Positions 1 through 6,169 of a DNA stretch of 10,447 nt are shown piece after piece. The position numbers and the translations under genes are program-made. The stretch is taken from assembly GCA_030673725.1 (NCBI GenBank), contig DAOVIL010000009.1, positions 1 through 10,447 on the forward strand, written 5' to 3'. Within the stretch, counting starts at the first letter, position 1. Every line of letters starts with the position of its first letter. The stretch comes from Candidatus Aenigmatarchaeota archaeon (GTDB taxonomy: Archaea > Aenigmatarchaeota > Aenigmatarchaeia > QMZP01). The notes beneath the pieces were generated by a model, which was not told the DNA's origin, did no database searches, and worked only from the letters and a program-made list of their open reading frames with translations.

Positions 1-774
1 ACAGCAGAGGCATACGCCGCGTTCCACTTGGGACACGACTGCATAGATGTGATGACTGTGAACTCGTACCTGGGATTCGATGGCGTGAAACCATTCCTTG
101 CATACGCTGGTGAAGATAAAGGAAAGGGCATCTTCCTGCTCGTCAGGACATCCAACCCGTCTGCAGGCGACTTCCAGGATGAGATCAGCGTACTCCGTGA
201 TAACGAGCGCGACCTGATTGCCGAAAGGCTGGAGAAGGCTGGTCTTGCATCGCTCTACGACTGCTCGCCAGTGTTCGCCAGGGAAGGCGAAGTACTGAAG
301 GGTGACACAAAATTAGAAAAGGACACCTTCGGCAGGACGTTCGTTGACGCACACTCAGATGTCGCAGTGGCACCCAACTACGTGAGGATGGCTTTGCTCG
401 CCGACAGGTGGGGAGAGGAATCCATAGGCGAGTCTGGCTGGTCATCAGTCGGTGCAGTGGTTGGCGCAACCTGGCCAAAGGAAGGACAGATACTGAGGGC
501 ACTCATGCCCTACACAATCTTCCTGATACCAGGTTACGGCAAGCAGGGCGGAAAGGCTGAGGACATACCGCTGTTCGCAGGCGATCTTGACAGCCCAGGC
601 GGCATACTCGTGAACTCTTCCAGGCAGGTGAACTTCGCATACAAGGAAAAGAAGTGGGAAGACAAGTTCAAGCCCACAGATTTCCACCATGCATCCGCAG
701 CAGAGGTCGACGACATGAACGAGCAAATAAACGGGGCCCTGCAGAAAGCCGGCAAGCTTGCTTGGGTAGCATAA
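1..774 (+). CDS. pyrF: Orotidine 5'-phosphate decarboxylase, type 2 subfamily (5' end outside window)
   Basis: Catalyses the last step of UMP synthesis, decarboxylating OMP to UMP in the cytoplasm. The frame is open from base 1, so the true start lies upstream; an apparent TTG start at 28 is only internal. The 257 visible residues carry the hallmarks of the type 2 family: HLGHDCIDVMTVNSYLGFD (window residues 9-27), VRTSNPSAGDFQD (48-60), SSVGAVVGATWP (148-159), FLIPGYGKQGG (174-184) and a phosphate-binding VNSSR (204-208). The catalytic Asp-x-Lys motif would lie in the missing N-terminal part. Between the SNP motif and the VGA motif there are about 80-85 residues, whereas type 2 enzymes as I remember them have roughly 30-40, so this copy has an added segment (about 62-130). 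Type 2 OMPDC is mainly bacterial, and most archaea use type 1. It is followed by a terminator-like hairpin and then the TrmB gene. Confidence 0.9.
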   Translation, partial: TAEAYAAFHLGHDCIDVMTVNSYLGFDGVKPFLAYAGEDKGKGIFLLVRTSNPSAGDFQDEISVLRDNERDLIAERLEKAGLASLYDCSPVFAREGEVLKGDTKLEKDTFGRTFVDAHSDVAVAPNYVRMALLADRWGEESIGESGWSSVGAVVGATWPKEGQILRALMPYTIFLIPGYGKQGGKAEDIPLFAGDLDSPGGILVNSSRQVNFAYKEKKWEDKFKPTDFHHASAAEVDDMNEQINGALQKAGKLAWVA

Positions 775-783
775 GCCAATTCA

Positions 784-819
784 AAGGGAATTAACGTTCC
801 CTTCTTCTTTTATTATTTT
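784..819 (+). terminator. Hairpin plus T-rich tail after pyrF
   Basis: A perfect 7-bp inverted repeat, AAGGGAA (784-790) and TTCCCTT (797-803) with a 6-base loop, begins nine bases after the pyrF stop. It is followed by a pyrimidine/T-rich tract to 819. This fits a terminator for pyrF. The tail also overlaps the likely box A of the next gene, so the element may serve both. An operator role for the inverted repeat is possible. Confidence 0.55.
811..819 (+). promoter_or_regulatory. Candidate box A (TATA) of the TrmB-family gene
   Basis: TATTATTTT is centred about 20 bases before the ATG at 835 and there is no Shine-Dalgarno sequence in between. This placement would give a leaderless or nearly leaderless mRNA. 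Downstream of it, GGTCAATTAGT (821-831) resembles GGACAAATAGT (1592-1602) in front of pyrE. Confidence 0.4.
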
Positions 820-834
820 CGGTCAATTAGTCGT

Positions 835-1575
835 ATGGCTGTCGAAGCTTTGAAGGGGATTGGACTGGCAGGCAATGAGGCCAAGGTGTACGTCACCCTG
901 CTCAGCCTGGGCTCTGCTCCTGTGGGCAAGATAACCCAGGAGTCAGGCGTGCACAGGCGTAATGTCTATGACGCCCTGGAGAGGCTGATGAAAAGGGGCC
1001 TTGTGGGCCATGTGACCAAGAAGAGGGCCAAGTACTTCCAGGCAGCCAACCCGAGCAGGCTGCTCGACATACTTTCTTCCAAGAGGTTCATGCTGGACGA
1101 GCAGGAGAAGAAGCTAAGGTCCCTGCTCCCGAACATGGAGAAGATGCATGACACCAGGAAGAAGGAGGACGTCAGCATATTCTGGGGCAGAGAAGGCGTC
1201 GTCACCATCCTGAACGACATCATAAAGACAGGGAAGGAGAACCTGGTGCTTGGGGCCTTTGTGCCGAAGAATCTGCTGGCCGTTATCAAGCATTACCATG
1301 CGAGAAGGATCAGGGCCAAGGTACCCCTCAGGATGATATTCAACAAGTCAGACCTTGAAAGAGGGAAGAAGCTTGCAGAGAAGCCCTACACGAAGGTGAG
1401 GTTCATGCCCAAGGCATACGAGTCCCCCATCACCATCAACATATACGAGGACAAGGTCGGCCTGCTCATCTGGTCTGAGCACAAGCCCATGGGCATACTC
1501 ATGAAGAACAACAACGTCGGCATCGGCTTCAGGGAGTTCTTCAACATGCTCTGGTCAGTCGCCGAGACCGCTTAA
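835..1575 (+). CDS. TrmB-family transcriptional regulator
   Basis: A 246-residue DNA-binding regulator. Residues 4-80 form the TrmB-type winged helix: a first helix starting LKGIGLAGNEAKVYVTLLSLG, then VGKITQESGVHRRNVYDALERL as helix-turn-helix, and a wing around GLVGHVTKKRAKYFQAANP. Residues 81-110 are a charged amphipathic helix, probably a coiled-coil dimer interface. Residues 113-246 fit the TrmB C-terminal effector region (VSIFWGREGVVTIL near its start, then alternating strands and helices). Known TrmB proteins of Thermococcales sense sugars, but the family is broad and the ligand here cannot be read from the sequence. The gene lies in the same direction between pyrF and pyrE, 60 bases after pyrF and 32 before pyrE, so control of the pyrimidine genes is a reasonable inference. 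ATG at 835 fits the usual N-terminus and a box A about 20 bases upstream. Confidence 0.85.
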   Translation: MAVEALKGIGLAGNEAKVYVTLLSLGSAPVGKITQESGVHRRNVYDALERLMKRGLVGHVTKKRAKYFQAANPSRLLDILSSKRFMLDEQEKKLRSLLPNMEKMHDTRKKEDVSIFWGREGVVTILNDIIKTGKENLVLGAFVPKNLLAVIKHYHARRIRAKVPLRMIFNKSDLERGKKLAEKPYTKVRFMPKAYESPITINIYEDKVGLLIWSEHKPMGILMKNNNVGIGFREFFNMLWSVAETA

Positions 1576-1579
1576 CTCT

Positions 1580-1588
1580 CTTATTTCT
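1580..1588 (+). promoter_or_regulatory. Candidate box A of pyrE
   Basis: CTTATTTCT-like T/A-rich sequence centred about 24 bases before the ATG at 1608, with no Shine-Dalgarno. It is followed by GGACAAATAGT (1592-1602), which matches GGTCAATTAGT before the TrmB gene at 9 of 11 positions. The region just after the TrmB stop is T-rich and could also end that transcript. Confidence 0.35.
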
Positions 1589-1607
1589 TCAGGACAAATA
1601 GTATTGA

Positions 1608-2699
1608 ATGTGTGAGGACCTATCACCACATACCGATTTAATGAATTTCGTGAAGTCCTTGTACATGAATGAACACCAAATAAAGTTCGCTGATTCTGGT
1701 CTCAAACACGGGGCCCTGAAGTTTGGTAGCTTCACACTAAAGTCCAAAAGGAACTCTACCTACTTCTGGAACGCTGGCAACGGCTATTCTACTGGCGAAG
1801 GCCTGTACGTTGTGGCCGGTGCCCACGCACGTCAGATAGGCGAAGCAATGAAAGAGGGAACAGAAATAAACATCCTGCACGGACCTGCAATGAAGGCTGT
1901 CCCAATCGTGCCAGTAACAGCTGACAAAATGTACAAGGATGATGGCACTAATGTCAGGTTCTGCCACGATGTGCTGGAAACCATAGCGACCCCAGCAGAG
2001 GCTCTGAAACAACTGAGAAATATCAACATAGAGATCATTGACGAGATGGTCGTCCCTGACTTCGAATACACCGGAAAGGGTGCCAGGGAGTTCTCTGAGG
2101 AGTTTGCAGAGAAGCTGAGAGGAATTGATGCAACCTTCGTGTTGGCAGAACCGCATGCTGGTATCGTAGCTGCAGCGCTGATGGTGAAGGAAGCATACGA
2201 ACATGGCTTGAATCTGCGCTGGGGTTACACCAGGCCGGTACCAAAACTAGAGAAGGGAGACCCGAGGGAAGCATACCTTGTCGGAAAGATGGAAGAAGGT
2301 GACAGGGTGTTGGTAATCAGAGGAGAAAACGAGCCAAGTCCACCCATCGCAGGCGACCTCAGGGAAGGAGACCATGTAGCCATGGTGGACGATGTCACGA
2401 CCGACGGCGGAACCAAGATAACTGGATGGGAAACATTGACAGGCTACAGAGACGGACTCACATGCGCAGGCGTCTACATCCAGCTTGACCGGCAGGAGAT
2501 GGTAAAGGGTACAGACCAGACCGCAAGGCAGAGGCTGAAAGAGAATGGCATGGAACTGAATGCCATCCTAGAGGCCAGAGAGATGATTGCCCACTACCAC
2601 CGCACTGGCGTGATATCGGACGAGCAGCTGCTGGATTTCGTACAGCAGCAGGCAGATTTCGGAGCCAAGTCCCCTCCTAAGGAAGAATCCAAAGAGTGA
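1608..2699 (+). CDS. pyrE: Orotate phosphoribosyltransferase with large internal extension
   Basis: Converts orotate and PRPP to OMP. It is 363 residues long against 213 for the E. coli enzyme. The N-terminal part is close to the E. coli type: FTLKSKRNSTYFWNAGNGYSTG (42-63, with the substrate-binding Lys/Arg and the FFNAG-like motif), then ILHGPAMKAVPI (89-100, the pyrophosphate-loop region). The PRPP motif VAMVDDVTTDGGTK is at 257-270, and IQLDRQE (291-297) matches the E. coli SLDRQE. Between them lie about 155 residues where E. coli has some 40. That stretch includes a second loop-like segment, VLAEPHAGIVAAALMVKEAY (178-197), and a second strand, RVLVIRGE. The usual KDHG sequence of the catalytic loop is not seen; TRPVPKLEKGDPREAYLVG (208-226) is the nearest equivalent. 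The C-terminal tail from 350 is charged and probably disordered. Start: 1608 fits a box A at 1580-1588; ATG at 1641 (Met12) is an alternative. Confidence 0.87.
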   Translation: MCEDLSPHTDLMNFVKSLYMNEHQIKFADSGLKHGALKFGSFTLKSKRNSTYFWNAGNGYSTGEGLYVVAGAHARQIGEAMKEGTEINILHGPAMKAVPIVPVTADKMYKDDGTNVRFCHDVLETIATPAEALKQLRNINIEIIDEMVVPDFEYTGKGAREFSEEFAEKLRGIDATFVLAEPHAGIVAAALMVKEAYEHGLNLRWGYTRPVPKLEKGDPREAYLVGKMEEGDRVLVIRGENEPSPPIAGDLREGDHVAMVDDVTTDGGTKITGWETLTGYRDGLTCAGVYIQLDRQEMVKGTDQTARQRLKENGMELNAILEAREMIAHYHRTGVISDEQLLDFVQQQADFGAKSPPKEESKE

Positions 2700-2704
2700 T
2701 TCCA

Positions 2705-2716
2705 ATTTAAAATTTT
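2705..2716 (+). promoter_or_regulatory. Candidate box A of pyrD
   Basis: ATTTAAAATTTT, centred about 22 bases before the ATG at 2732, in the 32-base gap after pyrE. There is no Shine-Dalgarno sequence, so pyrD is probably translated from a leaderless transcript. The T-rich run that follows may also terminate the pyrE message. Confidence 0.45.
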
Positions 2717-2731
2717 CTTTCAATTTTCATT

Positions 2732-3769
2732 ATGGACAGGCTTGGCTATGCAGTGGACAACTTGTACGGGTTCTTCCATTACACCACACTATCCAGGCTG
2801 CCTGAGAGGTTGGCAGTCCCCCTAGGAAGGTGGCTGTTCAAGAGGATGCCCCTGGAGTGGTTTGACATCTATGACACGAGGGACGAGAGGCTGGAGGTTG
2901 ACCTGGACGGGCTGAAGCTGCCCAACCCCGTGATACTGGCTGCGTGCTACCATGACCCGAAGATACTGGAGAAGGCGATGAGGCTGGGGTTCGGGGCTGT
3001 CGTGGGAAAGGCCACCAGGGAGCCGAGGGAGGGCAACCCAGAACCCACCATACTGAGGAAGGGGAAAGGGTTCGTCAACAGTGACGGGTACCAGAACCAG
3101 GGAGTCGAGGAGCTGAAAGGCATCTTCAGGGAGATTAGGGGGGACATCCCCCTTGGGGTGAGCATTACAGGCGACAGCATAGACGATTACCTTTATGTGG
3201 TCGGGGAGCTGGGTCCATTTGTTGACTTCATGGAACTGAACCTGGGCTGTCCGAACACTGATTACGGCCTCAGCTTCTACAGCAAGCCTGAGAGAACCAG
3301 AGACCTGTTCAAGGGGGCAAGGATGTGCACCAGCAAACCCCTTATCGTGAAGGTTGCCAGGGGCGAGAGGTACAGCGACACCAACTTCGGGGTGATAGTG
3401 CCCAACGCCATAAGGGAGGGCATAAGGATAATAGACCATGCCAACACCCTGGAGGTGGAGGAGCCCAGGTTCCACAGGGGGATAGGCGCGCTGAGCGGGC
3501 CTGAGCTGTTCGAGGACACCAAAGGCAATGTCGGGAATCTGCACACGGAGTTCGGGAAGGACATCAGGATAATAGCCACAGGAGGGATAGACGACCCGGG
3601 CAAGGCCTACAGGGCCATGAGGAGGGGGGCCAGCGCAGTGGGCTTCATCACAGGCTTCATCACAGAGGGCCCCATGCTTCCCAGGAGGATAAACGAGTAC
3701 ATCATAGAAAGGCTTAAAGAATCTGGCATCAAGAATATACAGGATGTTACAGGAGCGTTTTGGTTATGA
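2732..3769 (+). CDS. pyrD: Dihydroorotate dehydrogenase with class 1-type catalytic Cys
   Basis: An FMN enzyme that oxidises dihydroorotate to orotate, 345 residues long. The TIM-barrel core starts near residue 52 (LEVDLDGLKLPNPVILAA). FMELNLGCPNT (166-176) places Cys173 where class 1 enzymes have the catalytic Cys and class 2 enzymes a Ser. VKVA (206-209) supplies the FMN-contacting Lys, IDHANT (234-239) the substrate Asn, GALSGP (252-257) the glycine-rich loop and IIATGGI (280-286) the FMN-phosphate site. About 50 residues precede the core, with aromatic and basic residues (FFHYTTLSRLPERL, GRWLFKRMP), longer than the short class 1 N-terminus and reminiscent of the class 2 membrane-associated extension. 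The electron acceptor is unclear and no PyrK partner is present. It ends in an ATGA overlap with pyrC, implying co-transcription and coupled translation. Confidence 0.9.
   Translation: MDRLGYAVDNLYGFFHYTTLSRLPERLAVPLGRWLFKRMPLEWFDIYDTRDERLEVDLDGLKLPNPVILAACYHDPKILEKAMRLGFGAVVGKATREPREGNPEPTILRKGKGFVNSDGYQNQGVEELKGIFREIRGDIPLGVSITGDSIDDYLYVVGELGPFVDFMELNLGCPNTDYGLSFYSKPERTRDLFKGARMCTSKPLIVKVARGERYSDTNFGVIVPNAIREGIRIIDHANTLEVEEPRFHRGIGALSGPELFEDTKGNVGNLHTEFGKDIRIIATGGIDDPGKAYRAMRRGASAVGFITGFITEGPMLPRRINEYIIERLKESGIKNIQDVTGAFWL
3751..3755 (+). promoter_or_regulatory. Ribosome binding site deciding the pyrC start
   Basis: AGGAG lies inside the end of pyrD, ten bases before the ATG at 3766. It favours this ATG over the in-frame TTG at 3760. 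A Shine-Dalgarno here, and its absence before pyrE and pyrD, fits an internal gene of a transcript whose first gene is leaderless. Confidence 0.5.
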
Positions 3770-5115
3770 CTTACGATCTGGTCCTGGAAGGGCACGCGTT
3801 TGACGCAACCGCTAATTTTGGATATGTCTACATAGGCATAGAGAACGGCAGGATAGCAGAGATAAGCGAGAAGGCTCTGGATGGCAGGAAGATTATACGC
3901 TGCTCTGGGAACCAGATAATCATGCCTGGTTTTATCAACACCCATGTGCACATGAGGGAGCCCGGTTACACAGAAGCTGAGGGGTTCAAGAGCTACCAGA
4001 GGGTGGCTGCTGCAGGCGGCATAACCACCGCACGTGACCAGCCCAACAACCCGGGATATCCGACCACGACAAGGGAGAGACTGGATGAGAAGAGTGCGCT
4101 CGCCAAGGCGAAGGCGCCGTTCATAGACATAGGCTTCATCGGAGGGGTAAGGCTTGACCCTGAGCCAGACCGTGATGAGATGAGGAGAATGGCTGAGGTG
4201 ACAAACCTATTCAAGATATTCTGGACAAGGAGCGTAGGAAACATGCACCAGCCAGACATATTGAAAAGGTATGGCCAGATAGAGGCAGGGTACGCCATCC
4301 TGGGTGAGCTGTCTGAGGAGATGGGGAAGGTCCTGAACATGTCCAACCACTGCGAATATGAGGAGCTGAACACGTACGGGGAATGGTTCCACAGGGACTC
4401 AGAAGACCCGAGGGCGCTGTCATGGTCCAGGCCTGGAATGGGAGAAGGTTTCGAGATAAAGAGGGCGCTGGAATTCGGTAAGAAGTATGATGTTCCTGTG
4501 AATATCTGCCACCTTTCGACAGAGGACGGCAAAAAGGTCTTTGACAGGAACTCCCTGATGAAGGACTGGTTCGAGCTTACTGGCCACCACCTTCTCCTTT
4601 GCGAGGAGGACATAACAGGCCCGTTCAGAAAGATGTACCCTCCCCTCAGGCCAAGGAGTGACATGATGGCGATGAGGGAGCGAATAAACGGGTACAGGGA
4701 AGGCTGCCAGAGGCCAGGTGACGGAGTGATACTGGCATTCGACCATGCTCCGCATCCAAAGTATAAGAAGGAAGGCGGCATATGGGAGGCATCTGCAGGC
4801 ATACCGTCTGACGAGCATTTCGGCCACGTTGTTGCCCACTTGATAACAGAATGGGGGATACATCCCAAGACAGCGGCAAGAATTAGTTCTTGGAACGCCT
4901 CCAAGTTCCTGGGCCTCATCACCAAAGGGCTGATAGACGAAGGCTATGACGCTGATTTGGTGGTGCTGGATCTCGGCAAGAATTATATTGTTGCGCCGCC
5001 TTACCAGACCAAGTGCGGCTGGGCTCCATATGCGGGCACGGAGCTCGGCGGAAAGGTCAGCTACACCATAGCCAAAGGCAGGCTCATCTTCGAGGACGGG
5101 GAATTCAGGTTCTAG
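3766..5115 (+). CDS. pyrC: Dihydroorotase, class I
   Basis: A metal-dependent amidohydrolase that interconverts carbamoyl aspartate and dihydroorotate. With ATG at 3766 the protein has 449 residues, about the usual class I length. All expected active-site residues are visible: THVHMREPGYTEAEGF (His60, His62, Arg64), Lys150 in NLFKIFW (the lysine that is carboxylated to bridge the two metals), His195 in SNHCEYE, His249 in NICHLST and Asp326 in FDHAPHP. The start overlaps the pyrD stop by four bases (ATGA, 3766-3769). The C-terminal GYDADLVVLDLGKNYIV and a return of the small beta-sandwich strands (KGRLIFEDGEF) complete the fold. An in-frame TTG at 3760 would add two residues and is less likely. 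Allantoinase and hydantoinase are relatives, but the HxHxREPG motif, the FDHAPH motif and the pyrimidine neighbours support dihydroorotase. Confidence 0.93.
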   Translation: MTYDLVLEGHAFDATANFGYVYIGIENGRIAEISEKALDGRKIIRCSGNQIIMPGFINTHVHMREPGYTEAEGFKSYQRVAAAGGITTARDQPNNPGYPTTTRERLDEKSALAKAKAPFIDIGFIGGVRLDPEPDRDEMRRMAEVTNLFKIFWTRSVGNMHQPDILKRYGQIEAGYAILGELSEEMGKVLNMSNHCEYEELNTYGEWFHRDSEDPRALSWSRPGMGEGFEIKRALEFGKKYDVPVNICHLSTEDGKKVFDRNSLMKDWFELTGHHLLLCEEDITGPFRKMYPPLRPRSDMMAMRERINGYREGCQRPGDGVILAFDHAPHPKYKKEGGIWEASAGIPSDEHFGHVVAHLITEWGIHPKTAARISSWNASKFLGLITKGLIDEGYDADLVVLDLGKNYIVAPPYQTKCGWAPYAGTELGGKVSYTIAKGRLIFEDGEFRF

Positions 5116-5810
5116 ATGTCATCATGGTAGTCTTTGTGGTAGGGGCAGTATTCCCCGTCATGGTCTTCCCAGAAAATCTTGGTGCTCTCTTTGGTGCCTT
5201 TGAAACCCCAGCAATCATGCGCTTCTGCAACCTTCTTCAGGGCAATGACCTTGTCGGCAAACTCCCTCGTCGCTATCCATGCCCAAGGCTTGCCGATGAA
5301 GTCCCTTCTCTTGAGGCGTCTGTAATCAAACCCCCTTTCTTCAGATATCCAGTCGTCTGGCTTCTCACCGTCTTTCATGAGGTCATTAAACGTAAGGTGA
5401 GGGCCGGTATACACCATCCTCCCGCCTTCTACCACGCCGTAGCTGAGGTGGCATGCTATGTCCACGTTCCCTGCCCAAATAGGCAGGTCACGGCTGGTAT
5501 CATGTTCAGGGTGTATGCCGAATGCAACACAGCTCTTCCATTTAGGGAACATCTCCACGTATGCACCAGACACCAGTTCTACACGGGCCAGCCAGGTGAC
5601 CTCATTCAGGTGGAGCTGGGTCTCAGGGTCCTGAAGCATCTCCCTTACTTTCTCAGGGTTCTCTATCAGGGCGAATGCGTCCTTCTTTCCGTCAGATGCA
5701 CTTCCCTCTTCCGCTGCCTTCATGAAGAACGCCCTGCCTTCGTCTGACAGGTCATAGTCAAACGTGACTATTCTGGCATGCTTGTTTATCTCCACAGGAT
5801 AGTGGGTCAT
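5112..5810 (-). CDS. Uncharacterised Trp/His-rich protein
   Basis: I do not recognise this 232-residue protein. It has no signal peptide or membrane segment, and looks soluble and acidic. It is unusually rich in Trp (8 residues) and His (11). Four Cys are at 94, 120, 200 and 222. The C-terminus has a dense cluster, HDGEYCPYHKDYHDD (217-231), that could bind metal, and there are other His-containing motifs such as FGIHPEHD (97-104) and YTGPHLTF (134-141). The pattern of conserved-looking aromatic and polar residues suggests an enzyme or ligand-binding protein, but no function can be assigned. It lies downstream of the histone gene on the same strand, 37 bases apart, with its own box A, and is tail-to-tail with pyrC, sharing CTAG (5112-5115). 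ATG at 5810 is chosen because it lies 26 bases after a TTAAAAG box. Codon use matches neighbouring genes. Confidence 0.8.
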   Translation of the reverse strand: MTHYPVEINKHARIVTFDYDLSDEGRAFFMKAAEEGSASDGKKDAFALIENPEKVREMLQDPETQLHLNEVTWLARVELVSGAYVEMFPKWKSCVAFGIHPEHDTSRDLPIWAGNVDIACHLSYGVVEGGRMVYTGPHLTFNDLMKDGEKPDDWISEERGFDYRRLKRRDFIGKPWAWIATREFADKVIALKKVAEAHDCWGFKGTKESTKIFWEDHDGEYCPYHKDYHDDI

Positions 5811-5831
5811 AGGGTATAGAAGGAGCTAATT

Positions 5832-5838
5832 CTTTTAA
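5832..5838 (-). promoter_or_regulatory. Candidate box A of the 232-residue protein gene
   Basis: On the minus strand TTAAAAG lies about 25 bases before the ATG (5810), in the short gap after the histone stop. No Shine-Dalgarno is seen next to the ATG, so a leaderless transcript is likely. Confidence 0.4.
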
Positions 5839-5847
5839 GGTTTCCGG

Positions 5848-6063
5848 TTAGCGCTTTCTCTTGGCCGCCATCTTGATGTCAGAAGCCAGTATCGTCCTCC
5901 TGTTGGCGTGCCTGGCGAGCTCTGCGGCGTCCTCTGCCATGTCATTCGCCATCTCTCCTATCACCAGGACGAACTCCCTGGCTGCGGTTTCAGAGACCCT
6001 TATGTTGGGGTCGCTCTCCTTCAGTATCTTTTCGAAAGGGAACAGGGGAAGCTTTACTGCCAT
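5848..6063 (-). CDS. Archaeal histone
   Basis: A 71-residue protein of the HMfB-like histone family (about 67-70 residues) that wraps and compacts DNA as dimers and larger assemblies. The single histone fold is complete. Helix 1 is PLFPFEKILKES (6-17). Loop 1 is DPNIRVSE, with the DNA-contacting Arg22. The long helix 2 covers about residues 25-52 (ending AAELARHA). Loop 2 is NRRTIL, with basic residues 55-56, and helix 3 is ASDIKMAAK (60-68). The protein ends in a basic KRKR tail rather than the short neutral end of HMfB, which is a minor variation. ATG at 6063 begins MAVKLPL, typical for the family. A strong symmetric TATA element lies about 22 bases upstream, so the mRNA is probably leaderless. 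The gene is divergent from the DUF5679 gene. Confidence 0.93.
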   Translation of the reverse strand: MAVKLPLFPFEKILKESDPNIRVSETAAREFVLVIGEMANDMAEDAAELARHANRRTILASDIKMAAKRKR

Positions 6064-6077
6064 GGTTAATCCTTGGT

Positions 6078-6093
6078 TTTTTTATATAAAAAA
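6078..6093. promoter_or_regulatory. Perfectly palindromic TATA element between histone and DUF5679 genes
   Basis: TTTTTTATATAAAAAA is a perfect 16-base palindrome. On the minus strand its centre lies about 22 bases before the histone ATG, the right place for box A of a leaderless histone transcript. On the plus strand it could also start transcription near 6110, giving the DUF5679 gene a leader of about 60 bases in addition to its nearer promoter. Confidence 0.55.
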
Positions 6094-6125
6094 GGTTTCA
6101 ATTTGCATTTTTAGCCTGAAGGTGG

Positions 6126-6134
6126 TTTATATAT
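6126..6134 (+). promoter_or_regulatory. Candidate box A of the DUF5679 gene
   Basis: TTTATATAT, centred 40 bases before the ATG at 6170. A start about 25 bases downstream, near 6155, would leave a short leader that just includes the strong ribosome binding site at 6156-6162. Confidence 0.5.
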
Positions 6135-6155
6135 CATCCTCGGGAATAATCTAAG

Positions 6156-6162
6156 AGGAGGT
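6156..6162 (+). promoter_or_regulatory. Strong Shine-Dalgarno of the DUF5679 gene
   Basis: AGGAGGT with 7 bases to the ATG (6170). It is the only near-perfect ribosome binding site in the window; most other genes appear leaderless. It fixes the start of this short gene. Confidence 0.75.
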
Positions 6163-6169
6163 TTTACAC

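Noticed and set aside
28..30. TTG at 28 as the start of pyrF
   Set aside because: The frame is open to base 1 and the residues before it (TAEAYAAFH) continue the family sequence, so this is an internal codon.
2822..3544. Open frame of 240 codons on the minus strand
   Set aside because: Antisense to the core of pyrD, with low-complexity Leu/Pro/Val-rich translation.
3760..3762. TTG start for pyrC
   Set aside because: ATG at 3766 has AGGAG ten bases upstream and gives the common ATGA overlap with the pyrD stop.
3993..4925. Open frame of 310 codons on the minus strand
   Set aside because: It lies fully inside pyrC, whose protein has every expected active-site residue. The antisense translation is Ser/Pro-rich with no recognisable motif.
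5013..5747. Open frame of 244 codons on the plus strand
   Set aside because: Antisense to the 232-residue gene and overlapping the end of pyrC. The minus-strand frame has the more natural composition, a box A and a clean start, so I took that one, although neither has a known family.
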